Positions 1 through 12,200 of a stretch of 64,000 nt of DNA are shown piece by piece (the stretch's first letter is position 1; every line of letters starts with the position of its first letter). Source of the DNA: Maratus speciosus (Eukaryota; Arthropoda; Arachnida; Araneae; Salticidae); assembly GCA_963932465.1 (NCBI GenBank), contig OZ010788.1, forward strand, positions 671,048,484-671,112,483, written 5' to 3'. The notes under the pieces were generated by a model that was not told the origin of the DNA, did no database searches, and was given only the letters and a program-made list of their open reading frames with translations. A program made the position numbers and the translations under genes.

Positions 1-858
1 TTTTGATATGTTTGCTTGAAATTTCCATTACAACAGAAGTTATTACTTTCAGAGTTACACCCGCTCAATAGCTGAAGCGGCGTTTCCGAAAATTTGAAGG
101 GATTTTTCGCCAAATGACGTTTTTGGACATAACGAGCACGATATCTAAAACTTCTGAACATTTTTTCATGAAATTTTCAAAACATATATTTCATGTTGTC
201 TGTATAAACTGAACCTAAAATTTCCTTGATGTTGTTCAGAAAATTATTTTTTTAGGTAATTATACTGTTAAAATTTTCAAAGTTTTGCATTAGCTAAATA
301 CAAATTAGTATTAAAAATATATAAATGCCTTAAATACAAATTCATTTAAGTTCAGGGTAATTATTGCAATCTGAAGTATAAGTAGGCACCAAAATTTTCC
401 TTCTAGTTGCAATATTTATTTTGTAATCCTGCGCGTAATCTGCTATACCAATTTTCAGCGCGTGAAATCTCTGACAGTTTGAAATCCTCTGTAAATGTTA
501 ATTCTGCATATTGCAAAATTTTAAATACATGAAATGAAAGAACATACTTAAAACTTTCATGTTAATAAAAATTGTATTTTAAAATCATTTTAAGATATTA
601 AATGTTGAAAAATTAAATTGTCTCTTTTTTTCACTTTTTGAAATTTTGAGAGTCTTGAGACCCCAAGCATTGTAGCATTCTAAATGTGTTTAATATTCAA
701 TGCTTGACAGATTATTTTTTGTCTTGACAAATTATTTTTTTTTTTGTTTATATTTGAAGATAATTGTAAAAAGCTCCATCCGATAACTTGTTTGCGAAAA
801 TTTTTAAACTATTTTAAACTAACATTGCTAATCTTTTAATCTCTGTAATAACATTTTA
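1..858. other. AT-rich stretch, no gene recognised
   Basis: Very AT-rich sequence with no open frame of note on either strand. I see no element termini, tRNA-like boxes or tandem array. Confidence 0.6.
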
Positions 859-1200
859 CGGAAATTGTTATTGCGAAATATGTTTTTTCCAGTCACGGAA
901 AGAATATTTTACACTTATTACTCAACCTATCGTAGCCGGACAAATTCTACATAAGGGAATACACAGCTAGAATATACAGCTGTGTTTTCATAAGGTGGAT
1001 TAGTTTGTAATGTTATGTGAGGGTTTTTTTTTTGTATGCTGTTTTTTTATGCTGTAACACAGAAAAAAATGTATAGTATTTCGTTTGAATACAGGGATTG
1101 CAGCTGAGAAAAGTGTTTGTTATTTTGAACTAAAAATGTTTTAATAAATGCTTTTACAATGTGAAGCTATTAAACAAGGTGTGGCAATTTTAATATATTT
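859..1200 (+). repeat. Dispersed repeat C, copy 1
   Basis: Shares an ordered series of words with 2275-2640 and with the pair of half-copies at 5590-5662 and 13573-13830. Common landmarks are a CAAATTCTAC-type word, then a GGTGGATTAGTTT-type word, a T-rich tract, a TTTGAA..A..GATTGCAGC word and a TTTTAAT.AA word. No coding frame. The family is unknown to me; its value is that copy 3 is split by the hAT-like insertion, so copies 1 and 2 act as empty-site references. Confidence 0.6.
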
Positions 1201-1370
1201 CTTACGTTAAAGTCTCGCACACAACACTAGTAAAATCCATGAATGACATATTAACAGGAATCCATGCCAGGTTTCAAAATTCATTATGATCTCTTTTTTA
1301 AAACTAAAAATTTTTTCATTGAAATACAAGCATTAATTTTTAAGTGCGTTCGTAATTATATAAATTCGTA

Positions 1371-1590
1371 GCACCCATAGTCGTCTTCTGGCCGTTCCGT
1401 CTCTCTCTCTGACTGTCTGTCTGTCTGTCCGTCCGCATAGAACAGCGCAAAAACTACGCAACCGAATTGTCTGAAATTTAATGGATATAAAATCGTAGCA
1501 GAATTGTGTCGAGTCCTTTCAAATTTTATGAAAATCGAATCAAAACTTTAAAAAAAGCTATTAATAAAAGTTTTCTTCATTCCATTAAAT
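1371..1590 (+). repeat. Dispersed repeat with GTCT microsatellite
   Basis: A CTCT/GTCT/GTCC microsatellite is followed by a stretch of the type 'aactacgcaaccgaattgt ... atgaaaatcgaatcaaaac', a style common in 3' regions of arthropod retroelement-derived repeats. I cannot assign the family. Confidence 0.4.
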
Positions 1591-1873
1591 CCGATCTTAC
1601 GTAATTAATGCAGTGATATCCCATGATAGGTCATGATTCTAAATTGCCGTGGTAATGACGCTCTATTTACGAGGGAATCCTATTGTTTACGTATTAATGA
1701 ATGTAACATATAGAATCGCAATAAATTTTGCATTCGTGCCTTTTTGAATAAGAATGAAGCAGCTATTGCACCAAGATCTGTCTATTTATAGAACTAGTTA
1801 TTGTAAGAACATTTGCCACATTTGACGTAACATTTTCGATATGCTAAGCATATAACAGAATACAAAGAAACCA

Positions 1874-2086
1874 TTAACACTAGAAAGACGGCAAGCGGTC
1901 ATTTTGACCGCTACCAGATGAATATATATATATATCGATTCGAACCAGAAATTTCTTTATAAAACTAGTTTAAAAAAACAAAAAAAAAATCAAGTTAAAT
2001 AAATAATTTAATAATTTAAAATAAAAATTCTGGTGCGAAATATTTTTTATAAAATTTGAATAAAATTCCCGTCTTTCTCGTGTTAA
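1874..2086. mobile_element. TTAA-flanked piggyBac-like MITE
   Basis: TTAA flanks both ends. The inner 205 bp has terminal inverted repeats CACTAGAAAGACGG and, reverse-complemented from the right end, CACGAGAAAGACGG (13 of 14 identical). A subterminal palindrome GCGGTCATTTTGACCGC lies near the left end. No coding capacity. The right half resembles the elements at 26991-27190 and the partial one near 33874. Confidence 0.8.
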
Positions 2087-2274
2087 ACAAAAAAAATCAG
2101 TCAGACAAAACAAACAAACAAACAAACAAAAAAAATTATGGAAAAATATTAAAAACTAGTAAGTACAAAACCTTTTTATTTCCATTTTTATATTTCATGA
2201 AAATTGAAAAATCATTTTAAATATGGGCTTTTTTTGTCTCATGTTATTTATAGTATTTAAAATTTATGCAATTT

Positions 2275-2640
2275 GTCATTGCTAAATATATTTTTCGTCT
2301 CCATTCCCAAATATTGAAATCATATTTTACGTTCTTTACCCAGAATATCGTAGCAATTAATATTTGTTATCATTGCCAAATTCTACAAAACAAGATAAGG
2401 AGAATATGCAGCTAAATTTTCATAAGCTGGATTAGTTTCTATTATTAAGCGAATTAAATGAATATTCTTTTTTTTTTTTTTTTCAGCGGAAAGATATTTA
2501 ATGATACTTCATTTGAAAGCAGAGATTGCAGCAGAGGAAAGTTTTTGTTATTTTGTTAAAAATATTTTAATGAACAGGTTTTAAAATGAAATAGCAAAAT
2601 ATCTATGGAATGTAATACATAATAACTATAAATTAAATTT
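2275..2640 (+). repeat. Dispersed repeat C, copy 2
   Basis: Collinear with copies 1 and 3 of this unnamed repeat. It retains the uninterrupted target region into which the hAT-like element inserted in copy 3. Confidence 0.6.
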
Positions 2641-2649
2641 GCACACTGT

Positions 2650-2736
2650 AAAAAAATAAAAATAAAAATAAAAATAAAAATAAAAATAAAAATAAAATAA
2701 ATAAATAAATAAATAAATAAATAAAAAATAAATAAA
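2650..2736 (+). repeat. AAAAAT/AAAT microsatellite
   Basis: Simple repeat that shifts from AAAAAT units to AAAT units. The reverse strand gives a spurious frame of Phe/Leu/Tyr residues. Confidence 0.9.
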
Positions 2737-2925
2737 TCTGTAAAGTTACTAAAGTTTTTCTAAGAAACTTGGATTCATAGAACTTTTTATGTAACAACAA
2801 ATATTCGTGTAACGGCAACAACAAATATTCGTGTAACAGGCACACTTTTGCGCCGAAAATCAAACAATCTGTAAGGTTCCTAAGAATTTTTAGGAAACTG
2901 GGATGCCTAGAACTTTTCATGTAAC
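2737..2925 (+). repeat. Imperfect direct duplication
   Basis: Two direct copies of a roughly 75 bp unit (CTGTAA.GTT.CTAA...TTTT...GAAAC at the start, ending TTTATGTAAC or TTCATGTAAC) are separated by a short duplicated AACAAATATTCGTGTAAC word. Confidence 0.6.
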
Positions 2926-3080
2926 TGCAACCAGGGTTACAGATAAAATTTTAGTAAGATTACTGTTATTTTAGCAGATTCATTTGTAAAGTTAAAAATT
3001 TCTGTAGCTTTACAAAAACTGGTTTTGTAGATTTGCAGCTTTTTTTGTACACTAAGGCGCATTCCACACTAAGGCGCATT

Positions 3081-3214
3081 CCACACTAAGGCGACACATA
3101 AGACATGTCATTTGAATTCGCTGGAAAAAATGGTTTAAAACAGGTTTGACACAACTTCGTTTTTTGTTTTGACCGGTTTTTGCGCTACATGTCGCTTGTC
3201 GTCTCAGCGTGGGA
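3081..3214 (+). mobile_element. Short foldback MITE, copy 1
   Basis: A segment of about 134 bp starts CCACACTAAGGCGACACATA and ends with an inverted, imperfect version of the same (reverse complement CCCACGCTGAGACGACAAG). A second copy lies in the opposite orientation near 9755-9885. Just upstream, a unit of about 17 bp containing CACTAAGGCGCATTCCA is tandemly repeated at this end. Confidence 0.55.
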
Positions 3215-4471
3215 TTTTTGTTTTCTCATTAAAGTGCTAGAAATGTGGAGACGTAAGAACAAACATTTCATTTGGCAGCAATAAACATACGAAATAAAAT
3301 AGAAAAGATATCCAGATTTATTTTGCTACATTCAATGAAAGCCGCAATGTTAGATAGTATTACAAGTACATAATTTTGTGCAGTTTTATGCTATATTGTA
3401 ACACGTCCGATAAAACTCTATGTTTAAAGTTTATACTAATGAATAGAAATAGACTTAAAATCTCTATTTAATTTTTTTTCTTTAATATTGATAAGTCTTC
3501 TGTTACGTTATGATACGTTTGTTTTGAAATGTCGGAGATAAACTCTGTAGCAACCTTTAAATTACTGTGATGATTCTGCTAAAGATTTGTATTATTTCAT
3601 ATCAGGTCATCAAGTATGATTACAAAATGGCCAGATTAACAACGGGGCAAACGTCCACCAGTAAAAAAGAATAGAAATTTTTGTGTTATTTATGACAGTG
3701 ATTCTCTTCCTGAATATAGAGTTTGACTAAAACTTTACAGTGACTTTGACAAAAAAAATAAAGAAAAAAAATATCTCTTCTACTCAAAATGAACTCAAAT
3801 CTTAAGGAAGATAACTGGACACAGTAATAATTATTCAAGAGACAGATAAAGGTCACAATCCCAGGGAAGGAGTGACTATGCAAATTTTGATAAGATTATG
3901 TGTACATTATACTTATGTGGGTAGATATACACCATATGTTCCACACGTCCAACACACGTCCAATAGGGGAAGAGCAAGGTATATCTCTATTGGTTAAGAG
4001 ACACAGAGGACTTTTTCCATCTACCCTTTCAAAAAAAAGAAAGATTTTCTCTCTCTCTCTCTTGCTGAATTGAGAAGAAATCAGATATAAAGAACAGCGT
4101 CTTTTAGAAGATGCACTTTTGACGATTCTGTCGTCATATTTTCAAAAGAGAATAACTTCAAAAAAAATTTTAACTCCTTGAGTTTTGAATCATGATAATT
4201 AATCTCATTGTTGAAATGACTCATATGACCATGGATTAATGCTTCCTAAAGAGTGCTCTTCCTGATTGATGAATAGACGTCGCGGGTGTGCTCCAGAAGA
4301 TGTCCATGAGAGAGACAGAGCTCAATCATCAACGAGGTATCGAAACATTTTTTTAGCAGTTCCATTAAATAATAAGAAGATTGCAATTATGCAATTTAAT
4401 GAGAGAGTGAGAATGGTAAGCTCCTTACCATCATTATTCAAGTACCATATATCCAAATCTCATCCTTAATC
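3215..4471. other. No gene recognised
   Basis: AT-rich sequence without element termini I can define. Short frames at 3686-3883 (minus) and 4266-4469 (plus) have no recognisable motif and no conserved neighbour, and I do not call them genes. Confidence 0.5.
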
Positions 4472-4707
4472 TTAACACGTTCACGCCGGCGCGGTGGGTC
4501 ACACTCGACTGTCTCAGAGTTGTCAAGTATCCGACTTTTTGCACACCACTATTATTTTAAAGAAAATGTTTTCCTTTAAATCGCCCAATTGTTCTAATTA
4601 AATAAAACAACATTTTCTGTATTAGAATACTGGTATTCAAAAATCCGGAGACTTGGCAGCTCTGAGACAGTCGAGTGTGACCCACCGCGCCGACGTGAAC
4701 GTGTTAA
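4472..4707. mobile_element. TTAA-flanked MITE with long (about 43 bp) terminal inverted repeats
   Basis: TTAA on both sides of a 228 bp element. The ends CACGTTCACGCCGGCGCGGT... and the reverse complement of the right end match over about 43 bp with very few differences. The termini are GC-rich in an AT-rich background. Non-coding. The TTAA duplication points to mobilisation by a piggyBac-superfamily transposase. Confidence 0.88.
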
Positions 4708-5589
4708 TTAAAAAATTTTAAGACACTCATTTAACCTGAAATATTCAAGATCCTATAACTTTTGAATTTTTGTAATGTATAAATGTGTATGTAAATAAAC
4801 TTTTATTTAAGTTAAAATTTATTTTCTCGATTTTATGCTTTGCATTTGATTATTCAATTATTATTTTGGGAATTATCGATCCTTTCACAGAGTAGGTTGT
4901 AATCCATGGCCAACTTGCAAATTAAATCATAACTTCTTCGAGTCACCTATAATCTCTGTATAATTCACAAGGTTCTTGTGCTTCAAAACAACACAGCGCG
5001 AATAAACTTAAATTGCGTAATTTTAATTGATGCAATAACATATCAGTTTAAATTGCACACAAGAACTCAGAATCATGGTGCACTTCACTATACGAGCACA
5101 TCGTGGCATATATGTCCAATAGATTCTTAATTCCCAACTTTCTCCGTATGCTGGATTTAAATATTCATTTTAGTAATTTCTATTACTAATCAATTAGTGT
5201 GCACAGAACCTTCCAGCAATATAAGATGAAAATTTCTATTGAAATTTACAGGTGGATGATTGATCCGTTGGCAACCTGGTTCTTTTGAAATCCCGTTTCA
5301 TACTTGATGGCCTAATATAGTGTAGTCGGACATTGAAATATTGTTTTCTAAACTAAAGCTCTCACTATTAAAAAACCGAGATGTTTCTTTGAAATATCAC
5401 TTGTTGTTAAAAAATCACATTAAAATAAAATTTCAAATCGTTGTTAAATATATAGATATATTGAAGAGTTTTTAAATTAATTTATAACTAATTAAACAAC
5501 ATAGGGAAAAAAGCTACAAAGAAACATTTAAAACTCCGAAATAGAAAAATGTAACCACTCTATTAGTTCTTTTTTGCATTGTCAAGTTT
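4708..5589. other. No gene recognised
   Basis: AT-rich. A short stretch near 5280-5330 resembles part of 33170-33230, so some of this is old dispersed repeat. Confidence 0.5.
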
Positions 5590-5662
5590 TCTAATAAAAA
5601 ATTATATACTTTGCCCAACATATAGAAGCTATTAATTTCTCCTATCACTATTTACTGTCAAC
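5590..5662 (+). repeat. Dispersed repeat C, copy 3, left half
   Basis: Matches the 5' part of copy 2. Its last 8 bases, CTGTCAAC, are the left target-site duplication of the hAT-like insertion. The other half of this copy resumes at 13573. Confidence 0.6.
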
Positions 5663-5682
5663 TAGAGATGGGCAACATCGTT

Positions 5683-5830
5683 CCTTTTAAGGAATCGTTC
5701 CAGCCGGAATCGTTCCGAAAAAAAGGAACGAATCCGAGAAAAAGGAACGATTCCGAGAAAAAAGGAACGATTCCGAGAAAAAAAGAACGATTTTGAAAAA
5801 TAAAGGATTCCAAGGGGAAAAAAACACTTC
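5683..5830. repeat. Left subterminal array of GGAACGATTCC units
   Basis: About six imperfect copies of GGAACGATTCCGAGAAAAA-type units at spacings near 21-22 bp. The core GGAATCGTTCC/GGAACGATTCC is nearly palindromic. It matches the large array at the other end of the element and could be transposase-binding sites. Confidence 0.7.
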
Positions 5831-6661
5831 CGAGATAAAGAGAACCACATGCAATCCATATTATTTTTTACTAATTTATTTTCTTATGTACCCATCCATT
5901 TTCTTAGGCATCCAGTCGCTTTAATTTTGTAATGTTTTGGACAAATGATTTTGTTTTTAAGAGTTCATTTCATTGATCAGCGTGTGCAATTAATTTGCAG
6001 TTATTTCTAACTTTATGATTTATGGTATAAAGCATAATTCCTCTTGGAAATTTAAGGGCGGTGCAAGGTCTATTCGATTTTCAGTGTAATCATTGGTTTC
6101 TCTTGAAAATATGTCGTCAAATGATCGTCCATTTATATTATTATTTTATATAGTGTGTCTTTACTCTCAACGATGTTCAGTGGCTAAGTCCCAAACCGTT
6201 AGTCATAGACCTATAGTTCCAATTACAAAAATGTTTTAAATAAGGTAAAAAATTATTCTGAAAGTCGTTTGGATCAATAAAAATATCTCTAAAAAAGTTA
6301 CGAAATTTAATTTTTTATACGGTCCTCCGCCCTATAAGAGATATTTAGTAAAAATTTCCTGTTCTCTTAAAAGAAAGACAAAAAAAGTCCCATTCATCTA
6401 ACACTAAAATTCATGAAGTTATACGAAACTTTGAAATGCAAGACTTATGCCACTTTTCTGCATCCGAATACACATGAGTTTAGCCATGCTTCAAGGGGTC
6501 GTAAACAAAGTGCTTAAAGTATTTGAAGGATTTATTTCATGTGTAGCTGCGCTTTGAAAAAAATCGTATTACGACAGATTTTTGTAAGGATTTGAAGCTG
6601 TTTCTTTTCATGATTTTTTCAACAAAAACTATGCTATTTTTATAAGCTTTTATTTAACCTA

Positions 6662-6886
6662 TTAACCGCCAAAACTATAAGTAGGAATTTTCAAATTTCT
6701 TGTTGAAAGTCGCTTGTCACCACAAATTCAGAAAGGTAATTTCCGCTTTATTAAAATATCAAAATTTCTGCCAATAAATAAGGCAATTTTTTTAATTGTA
6801 AAATAGTAGTGACAAAGTAATTAATGTAAGCATGAGCAATTATTTTGACCGTTGCGTGAACGCAACATCAGCGGGTAACGGGTTAA
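6662..6886. mobile_element. TTAA-flanked MITE, weak inverted ends
   Basis: TTAA flanks a 217 bp element starting CCGCCAAAAC and ending (reverse complement) CCCGTTACCCGC. A perfect internal palindrome TTGCGTGAACGCAA lies near the right end. It interrupts the left arm of the surrounding foldback element. Confidence 0.55.
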
Positions 6887-7549
6887 CTTGAAACGATCGT
6901 ATGTATGTCTTTCCAGTTCAAAATTTGTACTCGAAATTCAACTCACTTTAAAATATGCGATCGAGGTTAAATTTTACATATTGACGTAAATCAGATGACA
7001 ATGTATTATTATTATGATTTTCAGTGCTTACCATTATGTACTTATTTTACAGGGTAACAAAAAATTTCGGATAGATTACTGCCAACAAGTTTTCTAAAAA
7101 GTTTTAGATTAGATAACACAAGACTGCGATTGTTGTGTTTTTTTATTTTTAAAATTATGTATTTTTAAAATTATGATTTTTATGTATTTTTTAGCACTGA
7201 ATCCGAAAATTATCTTCATTTTTAACCATCATGTCAGAATTTTTCGCAACTAGTAAATTTCAAAATAGTAAATTTCAAAATTGAAAAAATAGCTAATACT
7301 ATAAAATAGAGTCGATGGTTGTATTTTTTAACTTTTATGACTGATTTGTATGTGCTTTTTTAGCACTGAATGTAAAAATTGCCTTCATATTTAACCATCA
7401 TGTTGGACTTTTTTTGTAAATGGCAAATTTCAAAGTTAAACTAGTATGTTGTGGCCATCACAAAACTTTCTTCTAAATAAATCACGTCAATTAAATCATT
7501 TAAATAGTAAAAGCAATTACATCAATTTAGAACCAATTCGTATCAAAGT

Positions 7550-8410
7550 ATACCTGAATTTGAAGTTTGATGAAAATTCGTGCATTACTTATTGAGATAG
7601 TGCTGTAGGGGAAATTCTGAAAAATGCAGCATAGCAGCGCCACCTGTTGAGCGATTTGCACCAAAACACAAACAGCACTAATTCATATTAAGGTATACCG
7701 GAATCTGAAGTTTGATGAAAATCGGTGCATTAGTTCTGGAGCTAGAGCTATTGTGGAAATCACAAAAATGCAGCACAGCAGCGCCACATGTTGAGCGATT
7801 TACACGAAAAGGTACAAAACATCAATTCATGTCCAGGACTAACAGAATCTGAAGTTTGATGAAAATCCGTGCATTAGTTCTGGAAATTGAGCTATTGTGG
7901 AAATCGTGAAAAATGCTGCATACCAGCGCCACCTATTGAGCGATTTACACCAAAACATAAACAGCACTAATTCATATCCAGTATACCTAAATCTGAAGCT
8001 TGTTGAAAACCCAAGCATTAGTTCTTCAGATAGAGCTATTGCGGAAATATCAAAAAACGCAGCATAGCAGCGCCACCTGTTGAGCGATTTACACCACAAG
8101 GGGCAAAACGTCAATTCATGTCAAGCACTAACTAAATCTGAAGTTTGATGAAAATCCGTGCATTATTTCTTGAGATTGAGCTATTACGAAAATCGTGTAA
8201 ATGCTGCAAAATGCAGCATAGCAGCGCCATCTGTTGGGCGATTTGCACCAAAACTTTACCAGCACTAATTCATATCAAGGATTAACTGAATCTGAAGTTT
8301 TATAAAAAATCCGTGCATTAGTTCTTGAGATAGAGCGTTTGCGGAAATCCTGCAAAATGCTACATAGCAGCGCCACCTGCAGGGCGATTTACACCAAAAA
8401 CTAATGAAGG
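7550..8410 (+). repeat. Tandem repeat, six units of about 146 bp
   Basis: The word CAGCGCCAC(C/A)TGTTGAGCG recurs near 7637, 7781, 7926, 8070, 8224 and 8370 (spacings 144, 145, 144, 154, 146). Each unit also has TCTGAAGTTTGATGAAAATC followed by GTGCATTA.TTCT. The minus-strand frames at 7839-8114 and 8265-8450 are translations of this array, with a repeated WCKS.NRWR-like motif, not genes. The array fills the loop of the foldback element. Confidence 0.85.
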
Positions 8411-9138
8411 TCATTTTCGGATTCAATAGTAAAAAATACATAAAAATCAATTATCAAAAGTTAAAGAAATAACAATCACATCTATTTTATACTATCAGAA
8501 TCAGATTTCCGAAAATTTTTCACTTTTTAGCTTTCAAATTTACGATTTGCAAAAAATCTGTACTTTGTGATAAAACATGAAGGCCATTTTTGGATTCAGT
8601 GTGTAAAGAATCGAGGCTGTTGCTTTTCAACATTTTATTTAACGAAAATTCTATTATTTTTTTTCCTGTTATATGTTTAGTACAAGCTGTATATTTTGCA
8701 TTAATATTTCAGAATGATTATAGATTTCAAATTTATAATGCACTGTTAATTTTACTATCAACTATATTTTTTATATATCTGAAGATTATTTATATTTCTA
8801 GTAAATTTGTAAATGACCCCTATTTCGCAGCAAAAAATATGCTCCAACTTTAAACAGCCATTACTTCGGTCAGTTTTAGTCGTAGAATAATAGGACTTTT
8901 ATTTGTCTTACTTGTAAGTATGTAATAGGAAAGTTTTACTAACTATAACTTGAAGGACCGGGGGATCGTTTAAAAAATTAAATTTCATAATTTTTCAAGA
9001 AATGATTCTATTGACCCAAATCACTTTTTAAATACTTCTTTACCCCCATTTAAAACATTTTTGTAATTGGAACTATATGGCTATGACTAACGGTTTAGGA
9101 ATTAGCTATTGGACATCGTTGAGAGTGGACATCCTGTA

Positions 9139-9754
9139 TAGGAAATTTTATTATTGCTCTGATATTTGTCACCAGGGTCTAGGAATTTTTAGTCTCATAG
9201 ATTCCTCTTCAAAATCTACCTCTAGGTAATCTTAATTTCATTTTTCATTCTGAATCTCATTTTTCATTTGGATGGCCCTACTGGTTTGGATATGTAACTA
9301 GTTAAAGCAGATTACATTTTTGTTCCAGTGTCCGTACTTTCAATAACTTTATGCCCTTTATCGTCTTTCTCCTTAGCTCCCTAACTTTACGCACACAGGA
9401 TATTTCGCATAATTCATCAACATTATTATCACCGCCTTCAGGATCTGGTTCAGAAGTGAAACACCCTATTCTATAGCAATCATCTTGTAGTGCAATTCAG
9501 TGATATATATCAATTTTAATGCATTTGAAATAGCTTAATGTCATTAAAATGCGCTGCAAACGATTTTTTCCCGTTGACCATAATGTAACGAAATACTTTT
9601 GAGTGCCCCTGTAAATAAACTATTAATGCTACACTCTTCATATTGAATATCAAACATCCCATGGTAAACATCATTAACATATATCAATTGCATGGGAATC
9701 CGAGTATATTTACGGGAGTTAGGTATATCACACACTGAGACCACACAACGACAC
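9139..9754. other. No gene recognised
   Basis: Interior of the hAT-like insertion. No motif, terminus or coding frame that I can support. Confidence 0.5.
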
Positions 9755-9888
9755 AAAGCGCAACATGAAGTGCAAAAACCGGTCGAAACAAAGAACGAAG
9801 TTGTTGCAAACTTGTTTTAAACCAGTTTTTCTAGCGAATTCAAGCGACATGTCTTATGTGTCGCCTTAGTGTGTGACTTGCCTTAGAG
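9755..9888 (-). mobile_element. Short foldback MITE, copy 2
   Basis: Reverse-complement counterpart of 3081-3214. The shared order of words on the minus strand is ACACTAAGGCGACACATAAG, then GAATTCGCT, GGTTTAAAACA, TTCGTT and GACCGGTTTTTGC. Confidence 0.6.
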
Positions 9889-11278
9889 TGTGAACAGGCG
9901 GTCTGACGGACAGACAAACCGCATTCATAAACACTAACTTTTTTGGAAAGAGTTAAAAAGTAAAGCACGTTTTTGCACACTGTCTTTCCTGAGTGACTGA
10001 TGTATGTCTTGTCTTTTACCCTAACATCGCTATTTGTGAACTGCTGTTAACTACGTAGAATTTCAATAAACTTACAACTCTTTTTGAATCTCCAATTTCA
10101 CGAGAACCTACCGGAATTTCTCTAATTTCACACCCTCATCCGCCGTCACCCTCTCTCCACTAATATGATACAGAACCTCAGTTCGGTGTGAGTGAATTGC
10201 AATGCTAATATGTTTGTTTGGATTGGGATCTTTGGAGCTTCATAACTCATGAAGTCATGGAACACTTGTGTTACACGAAAGGGTAGAAGTTCCTTCAGAT
10301 GATTTGTAAACAGATTCATTAGCAGGGCTATGGCTAGTGATATTTATAAGATAATATTATATGCATTAATATTATAATATATATATATATATATATAGTA
10401 ATATATATGATTTTATTCATATATAGCACATATTATCTCCGCCAAAAGATATAGTGATTCACTAAACTTCAAAGTTCTATTTCTTTAAATTTGAAATTTG
10501 CTAACATTTTAACTGAAAAACGGTTTATTGGTTTAATTAAATTAAACAAATTAAAAGTATGTCCATTATTATTACAGAGTGTAGTACTATATAAAGAACT
10601 ATCCTTTTGACGATGTTTCGGCCGTTGAATGAAAGATATCTGTTGTAAACGTATTATAGATAATACCAACCTTAATTTTTTGAGAATTTAACTATTTTTT
10701 ATTCGGAGTTAAACTTTTTATTGTCAAAACTATTTAAAATAGATAAAACATTTTGTTAAATTCGAACTTTTCAGAAAACTTTATGTAATTTAAGAAAAAA
10801 AAGAAAATAAATAAATCTTCTAAGTGAAAAGAATAACAATAAGAAAGGAAAATACATAAAATTTAGTATCGTATTTGCAGTAAGTTTTACCTCAATAAAA
10901 ATGGAAATTTGGTATTAGGCTTGAAACATTAAATTTAGTTTAGCATGAAGGGAGCCTTGATTTGCTCGAAATTAAACTCAGATATGTATTATCCATCACC
11001 ACAGTAACAGGCATTAATCGTGGCATTGATTTCGGGATTTACGAGTATCAATAACGATCAAGAAATCTGAATTATTATAAGAAATTATTACGATAAACGA
11101 TTTTTTTTTGCTTTTATTTTACGTTGAATTAAAACAAAGTCACAGTTATTTAAATTCTAATTATTTAGCAAGAAATAGAAGTAAAATAACAATTGAAAAA
11201 ACTGTACAGAATCACAACGTGCATTCTTTGGAAACCAATAATTAAATTCGTATATTGTAAAACTTTTTAAATGCAATA
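9889..11278. other. No gene recognised; TA microsatellite
   Basis: AT-rich sequence with a (TA)n tract near 10375-10400. No coding frame that I can support. Confidence 0.5.
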
Positions 11279-11523
11279 TTAACCTTCCGCATATCATATC
11301 GGTGCAACAGACCCGATAGATACATTCAAATTGATTTTTCACATTTTAAAAAATGAAAATTTTGTAAATATGTGACTTTTTCTGGAATGTTCTACTCAAA
11401 AGAATAGAACATCCCAGAAAAAACCCATATTTACAGAAATTTCAGTTTTTAAAATAAATTAGAAATATCATTGTAAATGTACCTGTCGGGGCCATTGAAC
11501 CCCTCTGGTAGGCGGAGGGTTAA
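11279..11523. mobile_element. TTAA-flanked MITE with internal hairpin
   Basis: TTAA flanks a 237 bp element. The ends CCTTCCGCATATC... and, reverse-complemented, CCCTCCGCCTACC... match imperfectly over roughly 45 bp, including a CCCGA.AG.TACATT word. A strong hairpin lies in the middle: TTCTGGAATGTTCTA and TAGAACATCCCAGAA around 11380-11420. The same family of ends occurs at 26991-27190 and at 42346. Confidence 0.75.
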
Positions 11524-11854
11524 CATAAATCTATTAAACCGAAACAAGCATAAAATATGCAGCTTTATATATGTCGCAGTGTTGGAGAAAGTCCGATAAT
11601 CTATATGTAGCACGTGATTTTTCTTTCCCGTTTTTATACTCAAAACGGCCATTAAGAGAGCGAACCGCGTTTAAATTATTTCGATCCCACCCACCACTAT
11701 TACTGTTATCTTATTATTATTATTAGACATTATGCTTTTTGAAATATTCATTATCTTAAGAAAGAAAGAAACGTTTTACAAAAATTCCTTCTAACAGATT
11801 TTACTCTATGTAATAAACCTCAATGTAAGTTGATTAAAACAACAATCTTAGGGA

Positions 11855-11885
11855 GTTTCGAGATTTTTTTAATCATCTTCTTCAG
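11855..11885 (-). other. Hammerhead-like core motif (weak)
   Basis: The minus strand reads CTGAAGA, a short self-complementary stem, then GAAAC. This has the order of a hammerhead ribozyme core (CUGANGA, stem II, GAAA), but the base pair next to the core is not complementary and no clear stem I or III is seen. Listed because a similar word occurs at 59333. Confidence 0.2.
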
Positions 11886-12200
11886 GAGAGAAAAACAAGA
11901 CGCCAAACTGTGGAAATAAAGTGGTACTCGAGCGCTCGTAGCTGGTCATATATTTATTTTGACAAAGAGGATTCTCAAATTGAAATTATGTTTGAGGAAA
12001 AAACATGAAATAGTGAAATATGCATGAAAGTGCGTAACTCTACAATTATTAAAATAATTGAAAATCAGTTATTATTATCCTATTAAAATGCAATTTTTAT
12101 GGCCTAGTGATATATTTCTTATATTATCCAAAACTGTTTCTAGTCAGATTTAAAAAAATATTTTTCACTAGTAATTAAACAAGCATTTTCTTTGTTTTTC

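Larger units (their letters stand above)
6152..9138. mobile_element. Foldback (long terminal inverted repeat) element of 3 kb
   Basis: The left arm from 6160 and the right arm from 9138 are inverted copies of each other: the ACTCTCAACGATGTTC word, an AACCGTTAGTCATAG word and TTCCAATTACAAAAATG appear on both sides in opposite orientation. The symmetry continues inward to about 7430 on the left and about 8400 on the right, where a GCACTGAATCCGAAAAT-type word is again mirrored. Outer ends sit at TA dinucleotides (right end GGACATCCTG-TA). The loop is a tandem array. The left arm is lengthened by a TTAA MITE. No transposase frame is visible. It is nested in the hAT-like insertion. Confidence 0.7.

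Noticed and set aside
2633..2920. 95-residue minus-strand frame
   Set aside because: Mostly translation of the AAAAAT/AAAT microsatellite.
7550..8410. CRISPR-like regular repeat
   Set aside because: Units are 144-154 bp, similar along their whole length with no repeat/spacer structure, and the genome is eukaryotic.
7839..8450. Minus-strand frames with a repeated WCKS.NRWR-like motif
   Set aside because: They follow the 146 bp tandem array; no start context or domain.
3083..9885. The two CACACTAAGGCGACAC copies as ends of one 6.8 kb TIR element
   Set aside because: The hAT-like insertion starts between them at 5663, and each copy is itself a complete small foldback, so they are two separate copies.
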